Shown: positions 52,180 to 61,077, counted from the first letter of the stretch. The stretch is DNA of 64,000 nucleotides from Oligoflexus tunisiensis (GCF_001748245.1 NZ_BDFO01000001.1:6911346-6975345), one strand, 5' to 3'. Notes: generated by a model not told the origin, from the letters alone. A program made the numbers and translations.

Positions 52180-54265
52180 TTAGCTGACCAGCCGCTGGGC
52201 ATTGGACTCTGCGGGAAGGCTGGTGAAGAGTTCCAATTCTTCACTGATGCCGCGCAGGCGAAAGTGGCCCGTCGACGTATAGAGATTCGGAGCGAGATGC
52301 CTGGCAATCGCTTCGCTGAAATAGATGGTATTGGGTTGGGCGGCTGTTTCAATCCGGGCAGCGATGTTGACATGAAGCCCGATGGCTGTATAGTCGCTGC
52401 GCTTCTGGCTGCCGAAGGAACCGACGATCGCCTGGCCCTGATGCACACCGATCCGTATCGCAAACTCCGCGCCTTCCTCTTCCCTCCAACGTTCATTCAA
52501 TTGTTGCATACGTTTTAAAATGCGCTCGGCGCAGGCGAAGGCCTTTTGAGCCTGGGCTGAACCTTCCGCATGGATCGGAGCTCCAAACAGGACCATGATC
52601 GCGTCGCCGATGAACTTGTCGATCGTGTGTTTCGAAGATCTCGTCGGTCATTTCCTTGAAGAACTGGTTCAGAACGCGGGCAATCTTATCGGCCCCCAGA
52701 CGTTCTGAGGACGAAGTGAAGTCCACCAGATCGCAGAAGAGGATGGTGACCGTGGCTTCCTGTGCGGCATCGTCCAGAGGGGAATTGCCCGACAGGGCGC
52801 CTTCGATGATTTGAGGTGGGAGAAAGCGCTGCAGGACATTTTCCTGAATGTAGTGCTGCATGCTTTTGATTTTATCGTGCTGAATTTTGAGCCAGACCAT
52901 GGAGATGGCAAGAGCCAGCAGGAGTGCACCCAGAAAGACGGTGGCAACGGTCTTGTAATACGATATTTTGCGCTCGCGGTCGTTTTCCTGCTGCAGAAGG
53001 GCTGCCTTCTCCTCCTCGACGGCGAGCCCAAGATCCACCTTCAGCTTGGAATATTCCTTTTCTGCATCACTCTTGAGTTTGGCAATCCGGGATTCGGAGA
53101 CCTCTTTGCGGAGTTCATATGCCAGCTGGTACCGCTCGAGTTCCAGGAAAATTTCTTCCTTTTTTATCTTGATGGATTCCAGCGTGGCTGCCTCCCCCTT
53201 GGGTAGAATAGATTCCGCTTTCTGCAGAGTAGCGAGTGCTTCTTCAAATTTTGACTGATCCTTCTTTATAGCACTAAGGATGATAAGGCTCTCTGCCCAC
53301 CAAGCACTGTCCTTATCCTTGATGACATTGATGGCTTTTTCCATCAGGCGCTCAGCAAGCGCATAATTCTTCAGTTGCCGTTCAATGTCAGCAATTCCGG
53401 AGAGCGCTGGAACATAAGAAAGCTCATCCTGCAAACTGAGTGCGATATCCGCAGCGGATTCAAAGTGGGCACGTGCGTTGGTTAGGTCTGCGGATGTGCC
53501 TCGGGATGAGTAGTATACGGCCAAGTTATAGTGCATTACCACTTGATAGTTACGCAGACCTTCCTGTGTAAAGAATTGCAGAGCGCTTTCATAAATTTTG
53601 ATGCCAACATCATGGGATCCGGCCGCTTCCAGCCCCATGGCGATTTCCACCTTCAGGCGCTCCTTTTCAATCCGTGCGAGCTTATTGTCGTTCTCCAGGA
53701 TAACTTGAGCTTCTTGAAGTAGAGCCAGCGCCTTTCTGAGGTCATTGTTATAGAGGTGAATATCAGAGAGGAGAACCAGAGTTCGGATCTGAAGGCTGCT
53801 TCTCCCATGCTGTGCCGCCATCATGACAGCCTCTTCCAGCAGGTGACGCCCTTCGTCATACTGACCCGTTTTAGTTCGGATGCGTGCTTTGCATGAAGTG
53901 AGTAGAATTGCCTCGTCCCACGCCTCGGCGCGAAAAGCTTGATGTAGCCCTTCCTCGATGATTTTTTCGTCCCGGAAATCCTTGCCAATTTGGGCCCGAA
54001 CAAGGCAATCCATGGCAAGAGTCCGGAGGTAAATATCAGGCGTCTGCACCGGATCCAGAGCGTTCCACGACTGTTCGATCATGCGGTGAACCGCGTGTGG
54101 ATCATCCGCGATTTTGAGGTTCCATTGTTCGAACGTGAGATTCAAAGGATTCGCCAAAAGAGAGCCGGAGATCAGGATGGCCAGCAATGCCGTCAGCCAA
54201 ACTCTTCGTATCGGGATGAAGAGTATTGGGTGGGGGCTGAAGCGCAGCGAGACCAAGTCGAACAT
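52180..54265 (-). pseudogene. Class III adenylate/guanylate cyclase with TPR sensor, frameshifted
   Basis: The first frame (54265 to about 52625) encodes an N-terminal membrane/signal segment, TPR-like helical repeats, a second membrane helix (VATVFLGALLLALAISMVWL) and the start of the cyclase domain, ending in FCDLVDFTSSSERLG and EIFETHD. It then runs out of frame to a stop near 52493. The rest of the catalytic domain (TIDKFIGDAIMVLFGAP, IRIGVHQGQAIVGSFGS, VNIAARIE) is intact in another frame that ends at 52180. The break is at about 52621-52630 and corresponds to a loss of 2 bases modulo 3 (probably 5 or 8). The intact product would be about 700 residues. A sequencing error cannot be excluded. 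Confidence 0.85.
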
Positions 54266-54365
54266 TCTTGTATCCAAAAATAGCGAAAAGGATAGCTATT
54301 TATCGGATGATTTGACTCTGGCTTAACTGGAAATGTCGAAACACCAAGAGCCGACTTGATCGTTT

Positions 54366-54381
54366 ACGAAATATATTTCGT
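54366..54381. promoter_or_regulatory. Perfect 16-bp AT-rich palindrome
   Basis: ACGAAATATATTTCGT equals its own reverse complement. It lies about 100 bases upstream of the cyclase start, a position suitable for a dimeric regulator. Confidence 0.5.
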
Positions 54382-54413
54382 CGAGCAATTTTGCAACCTC
54401 GACTGATCTTGCC

Positions 54414-54439
54414 AAATCATTCCATAAATTCAATGATTT
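54414..54439. promoter_or_regulatory. Inverted repeat AAATCATT-N10-AATGATTT
   Basis: Two perfect 8-bp arms are separated by 10 bases, so the half-site centres are 18 bp apart. It may be a second regulator site near the cyclase promoter. Confidence 0.4.
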
Positions 54440-54583
54440 ATCCAAGTAATTATTTTGGCTTTTGATTATGTGCGTGCGACACTCGATCCTTATGCGGACC
54501 CTATCGTGACCGAAAAGTTCATCTATGAAAGAATTTAGGGCGAGAATTTGTCGTGTGCAGGCTGCTTGCTTTGGCCGGAGAAC

Positions 54584-54602
54584 GGGCCCCCGGAAGGGAC
54601 CC
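54584..54602 (-). terminator. Hairpin after the second peptide gene
   Basis: On the minus strand GGGTCCC and GGGGCCC pair (one G-U pair) around a 5-base loop, 18 bases after the stop of the second peptide gene. Only GTTCTCC follows, so termination strength is doubtful. Confidence 0.35.
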
Positions 54603-54619
54603 GCGGAAACGTATCAACA

Positions 54620-54700
54620 CTACTCGCGTACGAGTCTTTGGAAGGGCAGCTTGCCTCCACTGACTGACTTCACTTGCTTCACTGGGATTGGCTTTTTCAT
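54620..54700 (-). CDS. Double-glycine micro-peptide A (26 residues)
   Basis: The leader is MKKPIPVKQVKSVSGG and the predicted core is KLPFQRLVRE. The stop is TAG. AAGGAG lies 7 bases before the ATG. The leader has hydrophobic residues at -4, -7 and -12 from the GG cleavage site, as expected for C39 peptidase substrates. It is the second of two tandem copies. Against copy B all codon differences in the shared leader and in the RLVRE part are synonymous, which is strong evidence for translation. The exporter with a C39 domain is encoded divergently at 55166-60053. Role as signal or antimicrobial is unknown. Confidence 0.8.
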   Translation of the reverse strand: MKKPIPVKQVKSVSGGKLPFQRLVRE

Positions 54701-54775
54701 CGACTTTCTCCTTAACAGATGAAGACACCCCGATGGTGCCCATTTTGGTCATTTCAGAATCCGCTGAAGGTGGCA

Positions 54776-54847
54776 CTAGCGTATTTCGCGTACCAGTCGG
54801 CCTCCGCTAACAGATTTCACTTGCTTCACAGGGATTGGCTTTTTCAT
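54776..54847 (-). CDS. Double-glycine micro-peptide B (23 residues)
   Basis: The same leader, MKKPIPVKQVKSVSGG, is followed by the predicted core RLVREIR and a TAG stop. AGGAG lies 8 bases before the ATG. This is the first of the two tandem genes on the minus strand; both probably come from one promoter in the 54848-55165 interval. The core lacks the five residues KLPFQ found in copy A but has two extra residues at its end. It is far below the usual gene-calling size limit, so it would be missed in standard annotation. Processing by the neighbouring C39 exporter is inferred. Confidence 0.8.
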   Translation of the reverse strand: MKKPIPVKQVKSVSGGRLVREIR

Positions 54848-54899
54848 GGAAATTCTCCTATTCAGATGAAGACACCCCCGATGGGGCCATTTTGATCAT
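54776..54899 (-). repeat. Tandem duplication, copy B (copy A at 54620-54754)
   Basis: The two peptide genes with about 50 bases of 5' flank are direct repeats with start codons 147 bp apart. The flank keeps AATGA(C/T)CAAAATGG, a short GC-rich dyad around GAT, TGTCTTCATCTG and the ribosome binding site in both copies. Confidence 0.8.
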
Positions 54900-55165
54900 T
54901 GAATTTCATCCCTTATCGGCCATGCCCTCCACCTTCCCAAGTTAAGATTTATTTCATAATCAATGCCCGATGTTATGTCCTGATTTTGCAAGTTACTCAA
55001 GCGACGCAGGGTCCTGGTATAAAAAGCGAAATGAAGCACGGTCACCTCTTTCCGGGATGGACCCTGCTTCCTTTCTCTCTCGAGAACACTGCAGTGCTTG
55101 TTTTTTCGGGCATTAACCGAAACCAGAAAAAGGCCGAAACGCTCCACGGAAGAGGGGAGTAAGGT
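54848..55165. other. Divergent promoter region between peptide genes and export operon
   Basis: These 318 bases separate the minus-strand peptide genes from the plus-strand export operon. A TATAAA box at 55018-55023 faces the operon but lacks a good -35. Frames on both strands cross the region, but none has a convincing start. It is the likely site of shared regulation. Confidence 0.55.
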
Positions 55166-56530
55166 TTGCAGGTTTACCAAATCATAGTGATCCTGATATT
55201 CAGCGTGATCTTTGGCGCAGATATCGCCTTTTCTTCCGTCTGGGAGTATTGGGAAAAAATCCTGCATAACCATCCAGAAATCCGCTCGATCCGGCTGGAA
55301 GAAGATGGGGTTGAGGAATCATTTGGCGTAGACCAGAGTGCTCTTTTCCCCCGGATTTCAACCCACATCAACTACTTTGATCAGACCAGTGAATATTCTG
55401 AGCTGTCTGCTACCGATCGCGGGATTCTCTCAAGCATACGCGTGGAGCAGGTCCTATTTGATCTTGGATTATGGCATCGACTGCAGGCGGTCAGGATGAC
55501 GAGAGAGTGGGACTATCGTCGCCTGCAGGGCAGGCGTGATGCCCTGCGATTGGCTGTTTTGCTCACCTACTGGCGGGCTGTACTTCTCGCTGATCAGCAG
55601 ATCCACTATCGCAAAGTTTTCCATCCGCTGACAGATCGCCTGAAGCAGCAGGGCCAGATGGCACTGGATAGCGAACTCCGTACTCGGGACCATGCTCTTC
55701 AATGGGACCTAAGCATCAGCCAGATCGAACTTCAAGCCCAGCAGGTTGAGGTGAATCTTGCGGAGCTGGTCAATCAGCTGAAAACCTGGGCGGCACTCGA
55801 TGATTTGAGGCTGTGTCTGAGAAAGCCTGAATTTATTCCCAGTAAAGGCTGGATCGACAGCCTGCAGGCAGAGCCGCACCGAGATGATTTCGATGTGGCG
55901 TTGGCAGTTCTCAAGGAAAAGCGTCTCCAAAGTGCATTGAACGAGGCCCAAGCTGAATACTGGCCTCGTATATCGGCCTTTGCAGAGTGGCAGTCTTTCA
56001 AAGGTACATCACAAACCTACGCCATCGACTCGCAGGGATCCACCAGTTTGGTCGAGCCAAGGGCGGGTGAACTCAGGACCGTAGGTTTATCTTTGAACTG
56101 GACCATATTTGAAGGATGGAGGAGCAGTTACGCGACGCACCTGGCCTCCACCCGGCTTGCGATAGCCGAGATGGAGTTGATGAAGGTTCGCCAGAATCAA
56201 AAGCTGGTGGAGAAAGACATTGGACAAAAACTTGCCCTGTTTCTAAAGCGTTTTGAACACGCGCGCCGACTCAAAGAATATGCCCGAAAAAATCTCTCTG
56301 CCGTCATGGAAGAGCATAGAAATGGCCTGAAATCCTTCGATGCGTCCCTGGCGCCAATGTCTCAGTTCCACGAGGCCCATCAGATATACTACCGATCCCT
56401 TCACGACTTTTTTTCACTCCTCTGGACACATTGGAACGCCATAGGGCGTCTTGATGATAAGGCAATTCAGACGCTTTTTGATTTTTGCGGCCAACACGAC
56501 CTGACCGAACAAAAGAACGCAATCCCCTGA
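55166..56530 (+). CDS. TolC-family outer-membrane efflux/secretion channel
   Basis: The 454-residue protein has a signal peptide (YQIIVILIFSVIFGADIAFS) and the two-fold TolC pattern: NHPEIRSIRLEEDGVEES at the start, and LNWTIFEGWRSSYATHLAST in the second half, with long helical stretches between. The TTG start is preceded by GAGGGGAGTAAGG. It provides the outer-membrane tunnel for the HlyD and ABC proteins encoded next, forming a type I secretion system for the double-glycine peptides (inferred from position). Confidence 0.88.
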   Translation: MQVYQIIVILIFSVIFGADIAFSSVWEYWEKILHNHPEIRSIRLEEDGVEESFGVDQSALFPRISTHINYFDQTSEYSELSATDRGILSSIRVEQVLFDLGLWHRLQAVRMTREWDYRRLQGRRDALRLAVLLTYWRAVLLADQQIHYRKVFHPLTDRLKQQGQMALDSELRTRDHALQWDLSISQIELQAQQVEVNLAELVNQLKTWAALDDLRLCLRKPEFIPSKGWIDSLQAEPHRDDFDVALAVLKEKRLQSALNEAQAEYWPRISAFAEWQSFKGTSQTYAIDSQGSTSLVEPRAGELRTVGLSLNWTIFEGWRSSYATHLASTRLAIAEMELMKVRQNQKLVEKDIGQKLALFLKRFEHARRLKEYARKNLSAVMEEHRNGLKSFDASLAPMSQFHEAHQIYYRSLHDFFSLLWTHWNAIGRLDDKAIQTLFDFCGQHDLTEQKNAIP

Positions 56531-56635
56531 ACATGACTGAGGCTTCCCTCCGTTTTATCCATATTATGCAACCGGTCCCTATCAAAAAATGCTTGTAAAT
56601 GCCGATATTCCTATAAGACAAGGGAGCCTTTGCTT

Positions 56636-57943
56636 ATGGAATCCAATCCCGATCTCAGCCCTCCAGGCGAAGTTCCAGAGGAAGGTTCGGATGAAGAGTA
56701 CGATCTCTTTCGCAAAGAAGTGCTGGCCGAACAAGGCAATAAACTCATTGGCGATGTCGTTATTCTCTGGCGTCCCCGGTTTCAGACCATCGTCGCTTTT
56801 TACGGCCTGGTGGCGATTGCTGGCATCCTTGTACTGCTATTTGGCAGTTACCAACGCAAGGAACGAGCGACAGGTATTCTTTTGCCCAAGCAGGGCCTGA
56901 CCACGGTATCGTCTGAAGTGTCCGGCTCGATTGTGGAACTTATGGTCAAGGAAGGTGATTGGGTTGAAGAGGGTCAGCCCTTGCTCACCATTTCCCGCGA
57001 GTCCTTTCTCCGAAATAACAAGGGTCGACTCAGGGAGCAGGAGACTGAGCTGCAAGGCCGCATCGCTCAACTTGAGGCCCAGCGAAACCAACTGAAGAAG
57101 AAGTCTCAGCTCGAGACGGAAGAGCTCTTCAACCAGATTCACGACCATGATCAAAGCCGTACTCAGGTCGAGCAAATCCTGTTGAGCAAACAGCGGCAGA
57201 AAGCTGAGGCCGACAAGACTTTTGAGGCTGCCCGGCGGCTTTATCAGCAAAAGGTAATCAGCCGAAGTGAATACGAAAGCCATCTGGCCACTGTCACCGG
57301 CATAGATGAAGCCATTGCTGAGGAAACGCGCAGAAAATTCAGCTTTATCCATGCATCCAGAGAAAAAAAGCTGCAGCTCGAGAAACTCAAAGAGTCATTT
57401 GCATCGCAGCTATCCAAACTGGACGAAGAAGATACTGAGATCCGGATTCGATTGATTGACATTAACAGCGAAGAGAGCATGGTTGTGAAGGCCTTCAGTC
57501 CTGGATACGTGAGTGGCCTCATCGTTCACTCGGGCCAGACGGTCCAATCGGGACAGGTACTCTTTACTCTGGTTCCTGGAAATGCTGACCTCGAAGTCCA
57601 CTTGTTCGTCTCCTCCCAGGCAGCGCCTTTCATTAGGAACGGTCAGGATGTATGGCTGCAAATGGAGGCGTTTCCTCCTGCAAAATACGGCACCTTTCGA
57701 GCCAAAGTGCAGACCGTTAGCCGCGTACCGATTCATCCAAAGGACTTGAGTAACATGACTCTTGAAGAACCTCGATTTCTTGTGAAAGCGGAGCTTATCG
57801 GCAAAGCCGAAACCATACTGAAAAAAGTGGATCAAAGCGCGGCATTTCTCCTGGAGGCCGATATTCTCCTCGGCAGGCGTCGCCTTATCGACTGGATAAT
57901 GGATCCGTTCTACAGAGCGCGGGGCTGGCATGGAATGGACTGA
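56636..57943 (+). CDS. HlyD-family membrane fusion (adaptor) protein
   Basis: The 435-residue protein has one membrane helix (TIVAFYGLVAIAGILVLLFG), a split biotinyl-lipoyl-like domain (SSEVSGSIVELMVKEGDWVE, and SPGYVSGLIVHSGQTVQSGQ), a long coiled coil (~115-280) and a beta-barrel end. This is typical of colicin V/bacteriocin exporters (CvaA type). The ATG at 56636 is preferred over the TTG at 56630 because AAGGGAG is 9 bases upstream of it. It overlaps the ABC gene by 14 bp. Confidence 0.92.
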   Translation: MESNPDLSPPGEVPEEGSDEEYDLFRKEVLAEQGNKLIGDVVILWRPRFQTIVAFYGLVAIAGILVLLFGSYQRKERATGILLPKQGLTTVSSEVSGSIVELMVKEGDWVEEGQPLLTISRESFLRNNKGRLREQETELQGRIAQLEAQRNQLKKKSQLETEELFNQIHDHDQSRTQVEQILLSKQRQKAEADKTFEAARRLYQQKVISRSEYESHLATVTGIDEAIAEETRRKFSFIHASREKKLQLEKLKESFASQLSKLDEEDTEIRIRLIDINSEESMVVKAFSPGYVSGLIVHSGQTVQSGQVLFTLVPGNADLEVHLFVSSQAAPFIRNGQDVWLQMEAFPPAKYGTFRAKVQTVSRVPIHPKDLSNMTLEEPRFLVKAELIGKAETILKKVDQSAAFLLEADILLGRRRLIDWIMDPFYRARGWHGMD

Positions 57944-60053
57944 CGTTGACAAGATCTTCAAGCGCCGGTCTCTTCAGCCAATGCTGCAGACGGAAGTCAC
58001 CGAGTGCGGCCTTGTCTGCATCGCCATGATTGCAAACTACCACGGCCACGATATTGACCTGAGCGCCCTGCGGCTTCGCTTCCCCGTCTCATCGCGAGGT
58101 CTCCACCTTGGACATCTTATAGACATCGCAGCAGACTTGAAACTCGACTCCCGTCCTGTTCGGGTTGAACTGGACGATATGAATTCTCTGGAACTTCCCT
58201 GCATCCTGCATTGGGACATGAACCACTTCGTCGTATGCGAGAAGGTGACGACCAAATCTGTCACCATCCTGGATCCTATTGTCGGCAGGAGACGCTTGGC
58301 GTGGAAGGAGGTCTCCAAATCCTTCACAGGAGTAGCTCTCGAGCTTAGCCCACATGCAGATTTCAAACCTGTTGTTTACACCCAGAAAATCCGCCTGTCG
58401 CAGTTTTGGTCAAATCTGGTCGGTATAGAGAAAAGCGTCGGTCTCCTCCTGGCCGTATGCTGCGCGCTCCTGGCGCTTACTCTTTTAAGCCCTTATCTCT
58501 CCATGTTCGTGATCGATGAAGTCGTGACGAGCCACGATCTGTCGTTGCTCAATCTCCTGTGCATTTCTTTTGGATTTGTAGCCGTATTCTATGCGGTCGC
58601 TAATCTTCTGCGTGATTACATCGTACTTTATATTGGCTCCCAGTTTGCCGTGCAGATGAGCCGTAATCTCGTGCGGCACCTGATTTATCTACCCTTGACT
58701 TACTTTGAAAAAAGGCACGTCGGCGATATCATGTCACGTCTTGGTTCGTTGGATTTTGTCAAACGCATCCTGACCGAAGAGATTGTCTCCGTCCTGATTG
58801 ATGGGGTCATCATGAGTCTGGCCTTTATCCTGATGCTAGCATATTCGCCACGACTTTCTCTTTTGGTGCTGGCGACGCTGGCCATTTATGCTGTGTTGCG
58901 AACGATTGCCTATCGGGCCTATCGCCAGGCGTCCGAAGAGGTCCTCCTGGCCCAAGGCATGGAAAATAGCAATCTCCTGGAGACCATTCGTGGCATTCAA
59001 GCCATCAAGCTCTATGGCGGCGAGAGGAGCCGCATCACAGTTTGGATGCAGCTCTACATGAAAGTCATGAACGCCAGTGTCCGCGCCAGCAAGGCGAAGA
59101 TATGGGGCACTGCTGCCAATCGTCTTTTGTTCGGTTTGGAGAACCTCCTGGTTATCTATCTCGGCGCCAGAAGCGTACTCGATCGAGACCTGACGATCGG
59201 CGTATTCGTGGCCTTCCTTTCCTACAAGACCCAGTTCACCGAGAGAATGGCGTCGCTTATTGAGAAATTCCTTGATTTCAGGCTTCTCAGCCTGCATTTG
59301 GAGCGCATGGGCGACATTGTTCTGCAGAATCAGGAGCTCATGCAGCCCAATCCCACGCGGATCAGCCTGGAGGGGAGCCTTTCCGCGAGGTTCCTCTCGT
59401 ACCGTTACAGCCCACAGGAACCGTACCTTTTTGAAAACCTCAGTGTTGACATTCGCAGCGGCGAATCCGTTGCCATTACAGGACCATCGGGATCAGGCAA
59501 GACCACTCTTGTGAAGATTCTTTTGGGTCTGTTGGATCCTGAAAAGGGTGAGGTCCTGGTGGACGGCCATGATATCCGCAAGGTCACGGTGGAATATCGC
59601 AGTCAGGTCGCAACCGTTATGCAGGACGATCGTCTGCTGACAGGTTCGGTCGCAGAAAATATCGCGTTCTTTGACCCGGAACCCAGTATGGAAAGAATTC
59701 AACAGTGTGGGATGATCGCCTGCATTCATGACGAAATCATGGCGATGACCATGGGCTATTATAGTCTGGTTTCCGACATGGGCTCAGATCTCTCCGGCGG
59801 CCAAAAGCAACGCATACTCCTGGCACGCGCCCTCTATCGACAGCCTCGCATCCTCTTCCTGGACGAGGCGACCAGCAACCTCGATGTTGACCTGGAACGG
59901 GCCATTAATAACGCGATCAAAGAACTCAAGATTACCCGTATAATCATTGCCCATCGCCCTGAAACGATTGCATCAGCTGAACGCGTCCTAAGGTTGTCCG
60001 ACAATAAGCTTCTGGAAGAAAGGGCAGGTCAGCTTTGGCTCGAAGTTCGGTGA
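57930..60053 (+). CDS. Peptidase-containing ABC transporter (C39 domain), double-glycine peptide exporter
   Basis: The 707-residue protein has an N-terminal C39 cysteine peptidase (1-140): Cys26 in TEVTECGLVCIAMI, His99 in HWDMNHFVV and Asp115 in VTILDPIVGRR, all intact. Six membrane helices follow (~150-440). The ATPase has GPSGSGKTTLVKILLGL, LSGGQKQRILLARAL and RILFLDEATSNLD. Such proteins cut leaders after Gly-Gly and export the core through HlyD and TolC partners. Its intact catalytic residues, and the double-glycine peptides 3 kb upstream, define its probable substrate. Confidence 0.96.
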   Translation: MEWTDVDKIFKRRSLQPMLQTEVTECGLVCIAMIANYHGHDIDLSALRLRFPVSSRGLHLGHLIDIAADLKLDSRPVRVELDDMNSLELPCILHWDMNHFVVCEKVTTKSVTILDPIVGRRRLAWKEVSKSFTGVALELSPHADFKPVVYTQKIRLSQFWSNLVGIEKSVGLLLAVCCALLALTLLSPYLSMFVIDEVVTSHDLSLLNLLCISFGFVAVFYAVANLLRDYIVLYIGSQFAVQMSRNLVRHLIYLPLTYFEKRHVGDIMSRLGSLDFVKRILTEEIVSVLIDGVIMSLAFILMLAYSPRLSLLVLATLAIYAVLRTIAYRAYRQASEEVLLAQGMENSNLLETIRGIQAIKLYGGERSRITVWMQLYMKVMNASVRASKAKIWGTAANRLLFGLENLLVIYLGARSVLDRDLTIGVFVAFLSYKTQFTERMASLIEKFLDFRLLSLHLERMGDIVLQNQELMQPNPTRISLEGSLSARFLSYRYSPQEPYLFENLSVDIRSGESVAITGPSGSGKTTLVKILLGLLDPEKGEVLVDGHDIRKVTVEYRSQVATVMQDDRLLTGSVAENIAFFDPEPSMERIQQCGMIACIHDEIMAMTMGYYSLVSDMGSDLSGGQKQRILLARALYRQPRILFLDEATSNLDVDLERAINNAIKELKITRIIIAHRPETIASAERVLRLSDNKLLEERAGQLWLEVR

Positions 60054-60354
60054 CTCATCATGAGTTGATCCGACTTTGGACAGCCAAACTTTGCGATGAT
60101 TTATGGGGCGGAGGATTTCGCGACATGTTCCCGATGAAATGAGTTTTCTAGGTGGCATTTTGCTACGCTGGCGGCATCGAAGATTACGCTTATTAATTTC
60201 AAAATGTTTATGCCAAGATCACTCACTATGTACCGCAGAGATAAGAACTCTTACCGACAGGCAAACTAAGCTTACAAGATTGACGAAGCGGCAGGGCTAA
60301 GGTAAAAATCAGGAGCCTACTTAATCCTCCGCTTTACTTTGAGCAGGTCCAAAT
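60054..60354 (+). other. AT-rich non-coding region after the export operon
   Basis: These 301 bases are AT-rich for this window. Near the export gene stop is ACTCAT-C-ATGAGT (60053-60065). An open frame at 60103-60300 has a GG in LGGILL but no ribosome binding site and is not called as a gene. Confidence 0.5.
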
Positions 60355-61077
60355 ATGTCAGAAGTTACACGTTTGAGTCGACGTTTTTTTACCCTATGGA
60401 AAGAGCGGGGCTTGGCTTCAACGCTGTTTCAGCTTGCTGACAAAGTTTCCGTGTATGTGACCTACCCTTATAAGTTTCTGACGTATAGCCGTGAGTCATT
60501 CCACTATGACGGCGAGACCTATCACTATGCCGCTTTCCCTTATACAGCTACCTGGCGCAATGAACGCTGTGTGGAAGTGCCTATCCTTCTGAAGTTTCTG
60601 GAACGTCATCGAGGAAAAAACATTCTCGAACTCGGAAACGTCTCGCGATACTTCGGCACTTTTTCGCATGATGTCGTGGACAAATACGAAAAGCATCGTG
60701 ACGCGATCAATACGGATATCGTCGACTATGTGCCCAGGAAGCAGTATGACGCCATTGCTTCGATTTCCACTTTGGAGCACATAGGTTTTGACGAGGAAAT
60801 CAAAGACCCCAATAAGCCCATCCAGGCCCTTGAAGCTTTGAGGAAAATGGTCAGGACTCCCGACAATGTGCTGATAGGTTTTCCTATCGGCTACAATAAA
60901 CATCTGGATCGCGCCCTTGTGGAAAACAGGCTTCCTTTCCAACGCATCATTTTCATGCGGCGCGTGGATCAGGCCAACCACTGGGTGGAAACCACTCAGG
61001 ACGAGGCTATGGCCAATCCCTATGGAGCCAAATTCCTAGGCGCGAACGCTCTCGCTTTCGGCCTTGGCCTGAAATAA
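60355..61077 (+). CDS. SAM-dependent methyltransferase-like protein
   Basis: The 240-residue protein has a motif I-like segment KNILELGNVSRYFG (atypical, lacking the usual G-x-G), then INTDIVDYV and YDAIASISTLEHIGFDEE, as in class I methyltransferases of the type found in polysaccharide loci. A basic N-terminal helix precedes it. It stands between the C39 export operon and a cytochrome c gene; no operon partner is evident. Modification of the exported peptides is possible but there is no direct support. Confidence 0.65.
   Translation: MSEVTRLSRRFFTLWKERGLASTLFQLADKVSVYVTYPYKFLTYSRESFHYDGETYHYAAFPYTATWRNERCVEVPILLKFLERHRGKNILELGNVSRYFGTFSHDVVDKYEKHRDAINTDIVDYVPRKQYDAIASISTLEHIGFDEEIKDPNKPIQALEALRKMVRTPDNVLIGFPIGYNKHLDRALVENRLPFQRIIFMRRVDQANHWVETTQDEAMANPYGAKFLGANALAFGLGLK

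Larger units (their letters stand above)
54266..54619 (-). other. AT-rich region with palindromes between the cyclase and the peptide genes
   Basis: These 354 bases hold no gene I can support. They are clearly richer in A and T than their surroundings and contain a 16-bp perfect palindrome (54366-54381) and an 8-bp dyad with a 10-bp spacer (54414-54439). They probably hold the cyclase promoter and the peptide transcript end. Confidence 0.6.

Noticed and set aside
54896..55273. A 125-codon minus-strand frame, and an 87-codon plus-strand frame at 54899-55162
   Set aside because: They overlap each other in the divergent promoter region, have no good start sites, and one runs into the TolC gene.
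60103..60300. A 65-codon plus-strand frame with LGG as a third double-glycine peptide
   Set aside because: No ribosome binding site, the leader lacks the hydrophobic spacing seen in the twin peptides, and it shares no sequence with them.
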